A stretch of DNA of 64,000 bases from Betaproteobacteria bacterium (GCA_016720855.1 JADKJU010000001.1:1109501-1173500), one strand, 5' to 3'. Shown: positions 35,901 through 44,353, numbered from the stretch's first letter. Made by a program: numbers and translations. The notes: generated by a model not told the origin, from the letters alone.

Positions 35901-38571
35901 CAGCATCCGCTCGAACCACACCGCGACGCTCCTGCCGGACGGGCGGGTCCTCGTCACGGGCGGTTTCAACGGCTCGTACCTGAATTCCGCGGAGATCTAC
36001 GACCCCTGGCGCGACGCGTGGTCGAGCGCGGGGACGATGTCCGCGGCACGCTCCGAACACACGGCGACGCTTGTCGCCGACGGGAGCGTGCTCCTGGTCG
36101 GCGGCTGGAACGGGACGGCGCCTGAGACAGCCCCGGAGCGGTTCCAGCTCTATCCCCAGCTCCTCGCAGGGTCGCGCCCGTTGCTCACGGTTTTCCAGCT
36201 TCAGTCAGGAGGCACGGGCGATGTCGTGATGGCCGATCCGGGCCGGACCCTCGACCTGGGAGCCTTAGGCGGCGGACCGTACTACTCCGTCCTCGAGGGC
36301 GGGGGCGGAGGCGGGAACGCGTCCGCGGCGAACTTCCCCGTCGTCCAAGTGACGCACCTCGACAGTGGCATGACCCGGTGGCTTCCCCTCGTATCCGGCG
36401 ACAGGTTCTCGGACTACGGGATCAACGTCTCCGCTCTCGCGGACGCGGGCCTGCCCTACGGTCCTGCACTGGTCACCGTGCACGTGGGCGGCGTGCCAAG
36501 TTCCAGCGTGCAGCTGGTGCAGATGCCCGACGTGACTCTCACGTACTCCGTCCCAGGCCTTGGTTCCGCAGGGGGCACGATCACCATAGACCGTGATGGG
36601 GAGTGCGGTCCCCACTGCGCGCTGGTCGGATACCGGTCGAACGCGACACTCATCGCCAATCCGCAGACCGGTTCGGACTTCCTCTCGTGGGGCGGAATGT
36701 GCACCGGGACGGACACGCTTTGCATGACGCCTCGCCTCGACAGGAATCGGACCGTAATAGCGGAATTCAAGCTCCAGAATCGGGGCGTGACGATCGACGT
36801 TCCGATCGGTCCCGGCGCGATCTTCGCTGGAACAATGAATTGCGGCGTCGGCAGCGGGGCAAGCACGACTCCGGCCAGCTGCTCGGCGAGCGTGGAATAC
36901 GGCACGATAGTCAATTTCGCGGCGAACCCCGTTGCCGGGTTCATCTTCCACCACTGGTCGGGAGATTGCGCAGGCACGGTGGGGCCCATTTGCTCCGTCA
37001 CGGTGACCAATGACGTAGTAGTCGGAGCTGTCTTCTACCCGGCCATCGGGGTTCTAATCGTCTCGAAGACAGGCACCGGCGCGGGCTCGGTCGCCAGTGC
37101 CCCGGCGGGCGTCGACTGCGGTGCCACTTGCAGCGCGAACTTCTCCGGCGGCACTGTCGTGACGCTGACAGCCACGCCTTCGGCGGGCTCGGTGTTCGCG
37201 GGCTGGAGCGGCGCGGGATGTTCCGGCACCGGCACTTGCCAGGCATTGATGGACCAGAATCAGTTCGCGACCGCCACGTTCGACCCGATACCCGGGTTCG
37301 CGCTCACCGTCGCAAAGTCGGGATCGGGGGGTGGCACGGTCAGCTCGTCGCCGGCCGGGATCGACTGCGGCGCCACCTGCACGAATGGCTTCGCGAACGG
37401 CACCTCGGTCCTTCTCATCGCGACGCCGAACGCCTCTTCCTCCTTCACATCATGGACAGGCTGCGATTCCGTCGCGAGCAACCAGTGCACGGTTGTGGTG
37501 AATGCGGCGCGCAACGTGTCCGTCACGTTCAACGCAACTCCGGTGAACTACACCCTTACCGTAGTCCCCAATGGGACAGGAGCCGGCACGGTCACGAGCA
37601 ACCCGGGCGCGATCAACTGCGGGGCGACCTGCTCCGACAGCTACGCGGCAGCCACGGTGGTGACCCTCACGGCGACGCCGGTCGCGGGATCGACTTTCGC
37701 CAACTGGACCAACTGTCCGGCGCCTTCCGCAAACACCTGCTCGGTGACGATGGGCGCTTCGACATTGGTGACCGCGACCTTCAATCTCGCGACCGCAGGC
37801 AACCCCGCGAAGCCCGACTTCAACGCCGACGGCAAGCCGGACATCATCTGGTCGAACACGGCCAACGGCGCCACTTACGTCTGGCGCATGAACGGGCCGG
37901 CCCTGCTTTCGGATTCCTTCTACGCCACGATCGATCCTTCGTGGAAGATCCAGGGTGTCGCCGACTTCAACGGCGACGGACATCCCGACATCGTCTGGCG
38001 CAACACCGCCAACGGCGCCTGCTACGTCTGGTACACCGTGAACGGGGTCTTCACCGGGACGGATGCGTTCCTCTTCAGCCTGCCGCCCGAATGGGTGATC
38101 CAGGGCGTGGCCGACTTCAACGCCGACGGCAAGCCCGACTTCCTGATGCGCAACGTGAACAGCGGCAACGCCTTCGCGTGGTTCTTCAACGACAACCTGC
38201 CCATCGGCGACCAGTTCCTCTTCAACGTCGACCCGAGCTGGAAGGTGGAGGCGGTGGGCGACGTGAACCTCGACGGGCAGCCCGATCTCCTCTTCCGGAG
38301 CACGACTTCGGGGCTCTCCTTCGCCTGGTACACGCAGTACGCCGGCAGCGTGCTGAGCCTGGGCGGTTCCAGCCCGATGATCTACTCCATCGACCCGGTG
38401 TGGGAGGTAGTGCAGCTCGCCGACTGGAACGGGGACGGGAAGCCAGACCTCCTCTTCCGCAACGCCGCCACGGGCCTGGTCTTCGTCTGGTACCTGGACG
38501 GCGTGACGCTCGGGGCGAGCGACTACGTCATCCAGATCGACCCCAGCTGGGAGATCGTGCCCCGACGTTGA
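32935..38571 (+). CDS. Giant secreted kelch-repeat protein with InlB-like repeats and shared C-terminal module (member 5)
   Basis: 1878 residues, the largest complete gene here. Signal peptide (cleavage near AHA-V), then about four InlB-B-like repeats (residues about 37-380), 14 kelch/galactose-oxidase-type blades (about 380-1062) built on HTATLL-DGRVLVAGG and AELYDPATGSW, a galactose-oxidase-like C-terminal region, further InlB-like repeats (about 1285-1618, several with paired Cys in CGATC...C) and the five-repeat module (about 1626-1878) ending IDPSWEIVPRR. The copper-ligand set of galactose oxidase was not identified, so a binding role is likelier than an oxidase. GGGGGAGAAC eight bases upstream supports ATG 32935. 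Confidence 0.9.
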   Translation: MKNHVARRFPMTLSFLKAAAVAATLAVAGAIGSAHAVTLSVSPTPVGGRVTSSPGSINCGGNPSPGAVCSNNFTAGVSVSLTATADAGFAFVNWTGSLGTSTANPLVSPMPPSNISVTANFAPLYALSVNFSGSTGSGGVSTSSVGTQGAIACGTDLAFGFVCSSSYASGRSIILTTTTSPGSVFGGWGGACAAFGTAASCTVVMDSAKSVTAVFTANTLAVARSGAGSGTVTSSPAGINCGSTCSASFNGGTGVTLSASPAAGSVFTGWSGACSGFSCSLTMNGPASVTATFLPLYDLTASTAGSGEGSVSSSPAGIGCSSSCTASFMSGTIVNLTASPAAGSSFTGWSGACSGGANPCTTTMSAAKSVVATFTDPRALVTRRAGHTATLLHNGKILIVGGSLLPNTPLALETYLASTELYDPATGISAPTGNLATARAGHTATMLSNGRVLVAGGANGTTVAAQLSSAELYDPATGSWSPAGNMTAARSGHTATLLGPGLAPARGNQGSGSGQVLAAGGVVRSGASSTYLATTETYDPATNSWTAAGPMIAARTGHTASIVGLGGDVIVVGGRNAGGKLNGVERFNPGTRTWSPIASLATARSEHTSMLSTANLLTVIGGNGTSGPTGTVEVLNLASGAWASANPLVYARAQHSAALLPSGDIVVIGGVGPGGDSIALAPEKIDPTAGLWAPAGPAGVARSGHTSTLLPWGRVVITGGLGAGTTALATVEQASYSNGQWASPASMAMAWASRGHAAVLTESGSSVMIIGGYAQTTPGVWAANRNCTAFDPVANTGTGPNMMISPRLHHTATRLPNGWVLVVGGEDNFELTNELYSPTENKWYSSSNLVHRSGHTATMLADGRVLIAGGFGSTQAATNAQIYDYASGVTDLGPMPSLRRHHTATLLMDGRILLAGGNNGASTVATAEAFSQNMDSLTLSDVGSLATAREGHTATLLHNGKVLVAGGGTATAELFDPATNSWSAAAPMASIRSNHTATLLPDGRVLVTGGFNGSYLNSAEIYDPWRDAWSSAGTMSAARSEHTATLVADGSVLLVGGWNGTAPETAPERFQLYPQLLAGSRPLLTVFQLQSGGTGDVVMADPGRTLDLGALGGGPYYSVLEGGGGGGNASAANFPVVQVTHLDSGMTRWLPLVSGDRFSDYGINVSALADAGLPYGPALVTVHVGGVPSSSVQLVQMPDVTLTYSVPGLGSAGGTITIDRDGECGPHCALVGYRSNATLIANPQTGSDFLSWGGMCTGTDTLCMTPRLDRNRTVIAEFKLQNRGVTIDVPIGPGAIFAGTMNCGVGSGASTTPASCSASVEYGTIVNFAANPVAGFIFHHWSGDCAGTVGPICSVTVTNDVVVGAVFYPAIGVLIVSKTGTGAGSVASAPAGVDCGATCSANFSGGTVVTLTATPSAGSVFAGWSGAGCSGTGTCQALMDQNQFATATFDPIPGFALTVAKSGSGGGTVSSSPAGIDCGATCTNGFANGTSVLLIATPNASSSFTSWTGCDSVASNQCTVVVNAARNVSVTFNATPVNYTLTVVPNGTGAGTVTSNPGAINCGATCSDSYAAATVVTLTATPVAGSTFANWTNCPAPSANTCSVTMGASTLVTATFNLATAGNPAKPDFNADGKPDIIWSNTANGATYVWRMNGPALLSDSFYATIDPSWKIQGVADFNGDGHPDIVWRNTANGACYVWYTVNGVFTGTDAFLFSLPPEWVIQGVADFNADGKPDFLMRNVNSGNAFAWFFNDNLPIGDQFLFNVDPSWKVEAVGDVNLDGQPDLLFRSTTSGLSFAWYTQYAGSVLSLGGSSPMIYSIDPVWEVVQLADWNGDGKPDLLFRNAATGLVFVWYLDGVTLGASDYVIQIDPSWEIVPRR

Positions 38572-38578
38572 TCGTATT

Positions 38579-38616
38579 GCCGTCGTCCCGGGCCCGGCCC
38601 GGCCCGGGACGACGGC
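38579..38616. terminator. Strong 16-bp stem after the kelch gene
   Basis: GCCGTCGTCCCGGGCC (38579-38594) pairs perfectly with GGCCCGGGACGACGGC (38601-38616) around six bases, starting seven bases after the stop and followed by TTGT. The stem strength suggests termination even without a long U-run. Confidence 0.6.
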
Positions 38617-38678
38617 TTGTCCGCATTTCCGGCCGGATTCCGTTTGGGGAGGGGAGGACCCCCCAATCGGAGACGACC

Positions 38679-41600
38679 ATGCTTTCCCCCAGCTGTTGCC
38701 GTGCCCTGTGCGCCTTCGGATGCGTTCTCGCCCTCGCCTTGCCTGCCGGAAGCTTCGCATCCTCGCCGGCGGAAGGCCCGATCCCGCCTTCCGCGGTAGG
38801 CTCGGCATCGATCGGCGCGCGCCACGGTTGCGCGATAACGTCCACCGGCGCGCTGCGCTGCTGGGGCGACAACTCGGAGGGCCAGCTGGGCGACGGCACG
38901 ACCACGACCCGCGCCGCGCCGGTGCAGCTTGCGTTCACCGCCAGCCAGGTAGTGACTGGCAATGCGCACACTTGCGCCCTCTCCGGCGGGGCCGTGTCCT
39001 GCTGGGGCCGCAACACGCAGGGTCAACTGGGTGACGGCACCACGACCAGCCGCCCGACGCCCGCCCCGGTGCCCGGGCTGGCATCGACGTTCGTGCTGGC
39101 GATCGCGGCGGGCCACAACCATACCTGCGCCGTGATCTCCTTCGGCGCGATCCGCTGCTGGGGCCTCAACAGCCGCGGCCAGCTGGGCGACGGCGCGACC
39201 ACCAGCAGCAGCACGCCGGTTTCCGTTCTCGGGACGGCGCGCTCGCTCGCGGGCGGCGCGGAACATACCTGCGCGAGGACCTTCGGCGACACCGTCCGCT
39301 GCTGGGGCCGCAACTCCGAAGGACAGCTGGGAGACAATACGACGGTCGACCGGCTCACGCCCGTCGACGTGCTGGAAGGCCAGGTGATGGGCGGGGTGCT
39401 GACCGTTTCCGCGGGCGGCTATCACAACTGCGTGACGGACCAGTTCGGCGGCATCAAGTGCTGGGGCTCGAACAGCAACGGCCAGATCGGCGACGGCACC
39501 ACGACCAACCGCTCGATGGCGACCTATCCCGTGGCGCTCGGCGCCGACATGGTCTCGGTGGCGGCGGGAACCTATCATTCCTGCGGCGTGCAGCGCTACG
39601 GCACGACGTACTGCTGGGGCCTGAACCAGGCCGGCCAGCTGGGCGACGGCACCGAGACGCAGCGCCTCGAGCCCGTGGAGGTGAGCGGCATCGGCCAGGG
39701 CGGCAGCACGGTGCTCGCCGGGGACGCGCACAGCTGCGTCCATACGCGCCTCGACGGCCTGATGTGCATGGGGGGCAACCTCTCGGGCCAGCTGGGCGAC
39801 GGCAGCTCCACCAGCCGCTCGCGGCCGGCCAACGTCGCGGGATTGGCGGGCGTCGCGACGATCAAGGCGGGGCTGCGCCACAACTGCGTCATCACGAGGG
39901 GCGGCAACCTCGCGTGCTGGGGCGAGGGCAGCTTCGGCAAGGTCGGCGACGGCACGACGACGGCGCGCGACAGGCCGAAGATGCTCGACGGCTACAGCGC
40001 CGCCGTCCTCTCGCTCGGCAGCAATCACGCCTGCACCTCCGGCCTGTGCTGGGGCGACAACGGCGGCGGCCAGTTCGGCAACGCCACGACGACGGGCAGC
40101 AGCGTTCCGGCGTTCCAGGGGCAGTTCGCCAACATCGCCGACATGGCCGCGGGCGAGCTCAGCACCTGCTCGATTTCGACGTCCGGCACGGTGCAGTGCT
40201 TCGGCAACAACGGCTTCGGCCAGCTGGGCGACGGCACGAACGCCAACCGCCTTTCGCCCGTGACGGTGTCGGGGCTCGCCGGCGGCGTGGCGGCGCTGTC
40301 CTCGGGGTCGTATCACGCGTGCGCCGTCACCATGGCGGGCGGCGTGAAATGCTGGGGCAGCGGCACCTCCGGTGAACTGGGCAACGGCGGGCTGGCCAAC
40401 AGCAACGTCCCGGTCGACGTGACCGGGCTGTCCAGCGGCGTTTCCGCCGTCGCGGTGGGTGCCACGTTCAGTTGCGCCCTCACGAACGCGGGCGGCGTCA
40501 AGTGCTGGGGCACCGGCAACGTGGTGGGAGGCTTTGGCCTCACCCAGGCCACGCCGGTCGACATCGTCGGGCTCGGCAGCGGCGTCACCGCGCTGGGCGC
40601 CGGCCGCCTTCATGCCTGCGCACGACTGCTCACGGGCGAGGTGAAGTGCTGGGGCAGCAACACCTTCGGCCAGGTCGGCAACGGGACGACGAATCCGCAG
40701 AATACCCCGGTGAGCGTGGCGGGCATCACGACCGGCGCCGGCATCCTGGCGGCGGGCGACGAGCACACCTGCGTGCTCATGCTGGCGGGAACGGTGCAGT
40801 GCTGGGGCAACAACCCGGAAGGCCGCCTCGGCGACGGCACGACGACGCAGCGGCTCACGCCCGTTCACGCCGTGACGGCGCTCGACATCGCCCGGACGGG
40901 CAATGGAACGGTGGTCTCCGTGCCCCCTCTCCTTTCCTGCGGTGCGACGTGCACCGCGAACTTCCCGTTCGGCGGGCTGGTCCGCCTGATCGGGATGCCG
41001 GCCGTCAACACGCAGTTCACCGGATGGTCCGGCGGCGCGTGCTTCGGAACCGCGCCGTGCGACCTCACCGTGTACCGTCCCACGACCGTCGGCGCGGCTT
41101 TCCAGGCCGTGGCGGTGACGCCCTCCGACTTCAACGCCGACGGAAGGCCCGACATCATCTGGTCGAACACCGCGAACGGCGCCACCTACATCTGGCGCAT
41201 GAACGGCACCGCCCTGCTCTCGGACTCCTTCTACGCCACGATCGACCCCTCGTGGAAGATCCAGGGCGTTGCGGACTTCAACGGTGACGGGCATCCGGAC
41301 GTCGTCTGGCGAAACACCGCCAATGGCGCCTGCTACGTCTGGTACACCGTCAACGGGCTCTTTACCGGGACGGACGCGTTCCTCTTCTCGCTCCCCCCGG
41401 AGTGGGTGATCCAGGGCGTGGCCGACTTCAACGCCGACGGCAAGCCGGACTTCCTCATGCGCAATGCCGCGAGCGGCAACGCCTTCGCGTGGTTCTTCAA
41501 CGACAACCTGCCCATCGGCGACCAGTTCCTGTTCAACATCGACCCGAGCTGGAAGGTGGAGGCGGTGGGCGACATCGACCTGGACGGGCAGCCAGACCTG

Positions 41601-41882
41601 CTCTTCCGAAGCACGACGTCGGGCCTCTCGTTCGCCTGGTACACGCAGTACGCAGGCAGCGTGCTGAGCCTTGGCGCATCGAGCCCGATGGTCTACTCCA
41701 TCGACCCGGTGTGGGAGGTGGTGCAGATCGCCGACTGGAACGGCGACGGCAAGCCCGATCTCCTCTTCCGCAACGCGGCGACGGGCCTGGTCTTCGTCTG
41801 GTACCTCGATGGCGTCACCCTCGGCGCATCCGACTACGTGATCCAGATCGACCCCAGCTGGGAGATCGTGCCGAGAAGGTAA
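38679..41882 (+). CDS. Secreted RCC1-repeat protein with shared C-terminal module (member 6)
   Basis: 1067 residues from ATG 38679 (CGGAG six bases upstream); the frame is open far upstream only because it shadows the kelch gene. Signal peptide (MLSPSCCRALCAFGCVLALA, cleavage near SFA-S), then 14 RCC1 blades (DNA about 38800-40870). These are more divergent than in the other RCC1 members; blade 9 is shortened (HACTSGLCWG) and blade 10 has CFG. One InlB-like repeat (GWSGGACFGTAPC) and the five-repeat module (41122-41879) ending IDPSWEIVPRR follow. The Cys pair per blade is kept, fitting an oxidised extracytoplasmic protein. It has the same kind of terminator repeat after its stop as the member at 18579. 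Confidence 0.9.
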   Translation: MLSPSCCRALCAFGCVLALALPAGSFASSPAEGPIPPSAVGSASIGARHGCAITSTGALRCWGDNSEGQLGDGTTTTRAAPVQLAFTASQVVTGNAHTCALSGGAVSCWGRNTQGQLGDGTTTSRPTPAPVPGLASTFVLAIAAGHNHTCAVISFGAIRCWGLNSRGQLGDGATTSSSTPVSVLGTARSLAGGAEHTCARTFGDTVRCWGRNSEGQLGDNTTVDRLTPVDVLEGQVMGGVLTVSAGGYHNCVTDQFGGIKCWGSNSNGQIGDGTTTNRSMATYPVALGADMVSVAAGTYHSCGVQRYGTTYCWGLNQAGQLGDGTETQRLEPVEVSGIGQGGSTVLAGDAHSCVHTRLDGLMCMGGNLSGQLGDGSSTSRSRPANVAGLAGVATIKAGLRHNCVITRGGNLACWGEGSFGKVGDGTTTARDRPKMLDGYSAAVLSLGSNHACTSGLCWGDNGGGQFGNATTTGSSVPAFQGQFANIADMAAGELSTCSISTSGTVQCFGNNGFGQLGDGTNANRLSPVTVSGLAGGVAALSSGSYHACAVTMAGGVKCWGSGTSGELGNGGLANSNVPVDVTGLSSGVSAVAVGATFSCALTNAGGVKCWGTGNVVGGFGLTQATPVDIVGLGSGVTALGAGRLHACARLLTGEVKCWGSNTFGQVGNGTTNPQNTPVSVAGITTGAGILAAGDEHTCVLMLAGTVQCWGNNPEGRLGDGTTTQRLTPVHAVTALDIARTGNGTVVSVPPLLSCGATCTANFPFGGLVRLIGMPAVNTQFTGWSGGACFGTAPCDLTVYRPTTVGAAFQAVAVTPSDFNADGRPDIIWSNTANGATYIWRMNGTALLSDSFYATIDPSWKIQGVADFNGDGHPDVVWRNTANGACYVWYTVNGLFTGTDAFLFSLPPEWVIQGVADFNADGKPDFLMRNAASGNAFAWFFNDNLPIGDQFLFNIDPSWKVEAVGDIDLDGQPDLLFRSTTSGLSFAWYTQYAGSVLSLGASSPMVYSIDPVWEVVQIADWNGDGKPDLLFRNAATGLVFVWYLDGVTLGASDYVIQIDPSWEIVPRR

Positions 41883-41883
41883 T

Positions 41884-41938
41884 GCCCTCACCTCCGACCC
41901 CTCTCCTCAGGGGGAGGGGAGGAAGTCTCGCGATCACG
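41884..41938. repeat. Intergenic repeat with C-rich/G-rich hairpin, copy 2
   Basis: CCCCTCTCC (41898-41906) pairs with GGGGAGGGG (41911-41919, one G-U) and is followed by AGGAAGTCTCGCGATCACG. It differs from copy 1 (21846) at only a few positions. It probably terminates the RCC1 transcript and lies directly before the -10 box of the next gene. Confidence 0.65.
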
Positions 41939-41939
41939 C

Positions 41940-41945
41940 TACAAT
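41940..41945 (+). promoter_or_regulatory. -10 box just before the DUF6916-like gene
   Basis: TACAAT ends eight bases before ATG 41954. As with TATAAT at 15841, the transcription start would fall at or within a few bases of the start codon. There is no room for a ribosome binding site between them. Confidence 0.45.
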
Positions 41946-41953
41946 TCGCGGCC

Positions 41954-42274
41954 ATGATCGACGATGCCCTGCTTTCACGGCCGCTCGCGTGGAAGGACGC
42001 CCAGTTCCTCCTGCGCGAGAAGGTCGAAATGATTCCCGACGAGTCGGACCCGGCGGGCGTCGAGATGGAGGTCGTGGAGGTCGCCGAGCGAGGCACTGCG
42101 GGCTCCATGCGGCAATTCTTCGTCGTGTTCCGGGGCCCCGCGGATCCCGTCTATCCCCAGCGCACGTACCGGTTCCGCCATCGGCAACTCGGCGACTACG
42201 CCTTCCTCGTCACGCCGATCGCGCGGACGGACGCGGGGACGGACTACGAAGCTTGCTTCTCCCATGCCGCATGA
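41954..42274 (+). CDS. Small DUF6916-like protein
   Basis: 106 residues, no signal peptide. It contains the pattern KDAQFLLREKVEM...VEVAERG...QFFVVFRGP...YRFRHRQLGDYAFLV, which also appears in the minus-strand gene at 42760 (DEFLFEG, FRLLFEP, YRVSHARLGRFTLFV). These proteins match what I know as the DUF6916 group, usually encoded next to phage-tail-collar proteins, as here. The function is unknown. The start follows the TACAAT box by eight bases. The end overlaps the GNAT gene start by 11 bp. Confidence 0.78.
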   Translation: MIDDALLSRPLAWKDAQFLLREKVEMIPDESDPAGVEMEVVEVAERGTAGSMRQFFVVFRGPADPVYPQRTYRFRHRQLGDYAFLVTPIARTDAGTDYEACFSHAA

Positions 42275-42773
42275 GGCGCCGGTACCCTCGATTCCGGGCT
42301 TGACGTTCCGGGAGTCGGAACCCGGCGACGAGGCCTTCCTGAAGGCGCTCTACCGCGGCACGCGCGAGCCCGAGCTCGACCTCACGGGTTGGCCCGAGCC
42401 GCAGAGGCAGGCCTTCGCGGACCAGCAATTCGCGCTCCAGGACCGCTACTACCGCGAGCACTACCGCGAGGCGGCCTTCCTCGTGATCGAGCGGGCGGGC
42501 GAGCGCATCGGGCGCCTGTACCTGCACCCGTCGCAGGCCGAGCTTCGCGTGATGGATATCTCGTTGGCGCCTCCGCACCGCAGTGCGGGGCTCGGCACCG
42601 CGATCATGGGGGCCATCCAGGAAGAAGCTGCGCGCCGGGGCGCGGCGGTGACGCTGCACGTCGAGATGTTCAACCGTGCGCGCGATCTCTACGCGCGCCT
42701 GGGCTTTCGCGAGGAGGCCCTCGACGGGATCTACTACCGACTGCGCTGGGATCCGCCCGTCACGGGCGGTTGA
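42264..42773 (+). CDS. GNAT-family N-acetyltransferase
   Basis: 169 residues of GNAT fold: LTFRESEPGDEAFLKALY at the start, AAFLVIERAGERIGRLYLHP as strands 2-4, the acetyl-CoA loop in APPHRSAGLGTAIM (R/Q-x-x-G-x-G/A type), and a typical end with FNRARDLYARLGFRE. It acetylates an amine on a protein or small molecule; the substrate is unknown. It overlaps the preceding small gene by 11 bp and the convergent minus-strand gene by 14 bp at the 3' ends. It lies in the tail-collar cluster, where a GNAT gene often accompanies collar-domain genes. Confidence 0.88.
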   Translation: MPHEAPVPSIPGLTFRESEPGDEAFLKALYRGTREPELDLTGWPEPQRQAFADQQFALQDRYYREHYREAAFLVIERAGERIGRLYLHPSQAELRVMDISLAPPHRSAGLGTAIMGAIQEEAARRGAAVTLHVEMFNRARDLYARLGFREEALDGIYYRLRWDPPVTGG

Positions 42774-43155
42774 AGACCGCCTCGACCACACGCCCCTCGG
42801 CGTCGTTCGGGCTCACGAAGAGCGTGAAGCGGCCGAGCCGCGCGTGACTCACGCGATAGCTCTCCTGGGCGATCGCGCCTTTCGCCTCGGGCTCGAACAG
42901 GAGCCTGAACGTGCCTTCGCCGTCGAGCGTCGCCCCTCCCTGCGCCAGCCCTTCGATGCGCACGAGCTTCGCCGGCATCGCCTCGAAGGGCCCGCCTTCG
43001 AACAGGAATTCGTCCCCCACGCAGGGCAGGAACGTCGATCGGGTGAGTTGCCCCGAGGATGCGGCGCGCGCGGTGGCCGTCGACACCAGGCCCGCGGCCG
43101 CTGCAGCCGGTGCGAGACCGGCGAACTGGAGGAACGCGCGACGATTCGAAGCCAT
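42760..43155 (-). CDS. DUF6916-like protein with twin-arginine signal
   Basis: 131 residues from ATG 43155, chosen because GGGAGA lies just upstream and the protein then starts MASNRRAFLQFAGLAPAAA, a twin-arginine-type signal peptide. The longer frame from 43311 would place this signal internally. The mature part resembles the protein at 41954 (FLPCVGDEFLFEG, YRVSHARLGRFTLFV). It is divergent from the three collar genes and probably exported with them as a functional set; its function is unknown. TACAAT on the minus strand (43195-43200) is a possible -10. Confidence 0.75.
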   Translation of the reverse strand: MASNRRAFLQFAGLAPAAAAAGLVSTATARAASSGQLTRSTFLPCVGDEFLFEGGPFEAMPAKLVRIEGLAQGGATLDGEGTFRLLFEPEAKGAIAQESYRVSHARLGRFTLFVSPNDAEGRVVEAVFNRP

Positions 43156-43241
43156 GGCATCTCCCGCCCGTTGGACGACACTCGATGAGCGGGCATTGTA
43201 GAGCGGTTTTCGCGAGCCAAGGAAGCCATCCGGAACATTCA

Positions 43242-43271
43242 TTGGACGACACCCCGGCACCGAGCTAGTAT
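43242..43271 (+). promoter_or_regulatory. Candidate sigma-70 promoter for the tail-collar genes
   Basis: TTGGAC (43242-43247) and TAGTAT (43266-43271) are separated by 18 bp and lie about 55 bp before ATG 43326. The 11-bp TTGGACGACAC at this -35 is repeated at 43171-43181, possibly a shared operator of the divergent genes. Confidence 0.4.
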
Positions 43272-43325
43272 CGTTTCTTCCGCGATCGCGCGTCGGGCGA
43301 TCGCTCTTCAACCTGGGGATCCGGC

Positions 43326-43838
43326 ATGTCTCAACCCTACATAGGCGAGATCCGCCTCTTCGCGGGCAACTTCGCCCCCGTCGGCTGGTCGTTCTGCGAA
43401 GGGCAGACGCTTGCCATCGCGGAGAACGACGTCCTGTTCAACCTCATCGGAACGACCTACGGCGGGGATGGCCAGGTCACCTTCAACCTGCCGGACTTGC
43501 GCGGCCGAATCCCGCTGCACATGGGCACGGGCGCCGGGCTTTCTACCCGCACCATCGGCGAATTGTCGGGCACGGAGAGCGTGACGCTCTCCGTCGTCCA
43601 GATGCCGACCCACAACCATCAGGCACTTGCCTCGACCGGCTTGGGCCACCTGTCGGAGCCGGAAGGGGCCGTGCCGGCCGCGCACCGCGATTTCCCGGTC
43701 TACGATGCGGCGGCGACCACCACGATGGGCGCGGCCGTCCAAGTCGCCGGGGGAAGCCAGCCGCACGAGAACATGCCGCCCTACCTCTGCGTGAGCTTCA
43801 TCATTTCGCTCTACGGCGTCTACCCGTCGACCAACTGA
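43326..43838 (+). CDS. Phage tail collar domain protein 1 (MdpB/microcystin-dependent-protein-like)
   Basis: 170 residues. It begins with the collar-domain signature PYIGEIRLFAGNFAPVGW, then FCEGQTLAIAENDVLFNLIG, TTYGGDGQVTFNLPDLRGR and a His-containing MPTHNHQAL, ending MPPYLCVSFIISLYG. Such stand-alone collar proteins occur in many proteobacteria as tandem sets and are thought to form trimeric fibre-like structures; their role is not established. There is no signal peptide. It is first of three tandem paralogues with 5-8 bp gaps, so they are probably one operon. Confidence 0.88.
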   Translation: MSQPYIGEIRLFAGNFAPVGWSFCEGQTLAIAENDVLFNLIGTTYGGDGQVTFNLPDLRGRIPLHMGTGAGLSTRTIGELSGTESVTLSVVQMPTHNHQALASTGLGHLSEPEGAVPAAHRDFPVYDAAATTTMGAAVQVAGGSQPHENMPPYLCVSFIISLYGVYPSTN

Positions 43839-43843
43839 CGACC

Positions 43844-44353
43844 ATGTCGACTCCCTTCATTTCCGAGATCAAGATCTTCGCGTTCGGCTTCGCTCCCAAG
43901 GGCTGGGCGACTTGCAGCGGCCAGACCCTCGCCATCGCCCAGAACCAGGCGCTCTTTTCGCTGCTCGGGACCACCTACGGCGGCAACGGCCAGACGACAT
44001 TCCAGCTTCCCAACCTGCAGGGGCGCGGCCCGGTGCACTTCGGCTTTGGCGCCGGCCTTTCGGCGAAAACGCTGGGGGAACGAAGCGGGGAGGAAGCGCA
44101 CACGCTCATCATTTCCGAAATGCCCCAGCACGTGCACGCGGTGGGCGTGGTGAACCGGCCGGGAACCCAGGTGAGTCCGGCATCGAACCACCTCGCGTCC
44201 CATCGCGGCGGATACGCGGCATCCGGAAATGCGGTGTTCAGTCCCGCTGCCAACGCGAACACCGGAGGATCGCAGCCGCACAACAACATGCCGCCGTACC
44301 TGGTCCTCAATTTCTGCATCGCGATGCAGGGGATCTTCCCCTCGCAAAACTAG
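43844..44353 (+). CDS. Phage tail collar domain protein 2
   Basis: 169 residues with the same layout: TPFISEIKIFAFGFAPKGW, CSGQTLAIAQNQALFSLLG, TTYGGNGQTTFQLPNLQGR, MPQHVHAVG and MPPYLVLNFCIAMQG. It lies five bases after the first collar gene and eight bases before the third. The middle, variable region (about residues 95-140) differs most between the three copies, as expected if it forms the exposed tip. No other phage genes are nearby. Confidence 0.88.
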   Translation: MSTPFISEIKIFAFGFAPKGWATCSGQTLAIAQNQALFSLLGTTYGGNGQTTFQLPNLQGRGPVHFGFGAGLSAKTLGERSGEEAHTLIISEMPQHVHAVGVVNRPGTQVSPASNHLASHRGGYAASGNAVFSPAANANTGGSQPHNNMPPYLVLNFCIAMQGIFPSQN

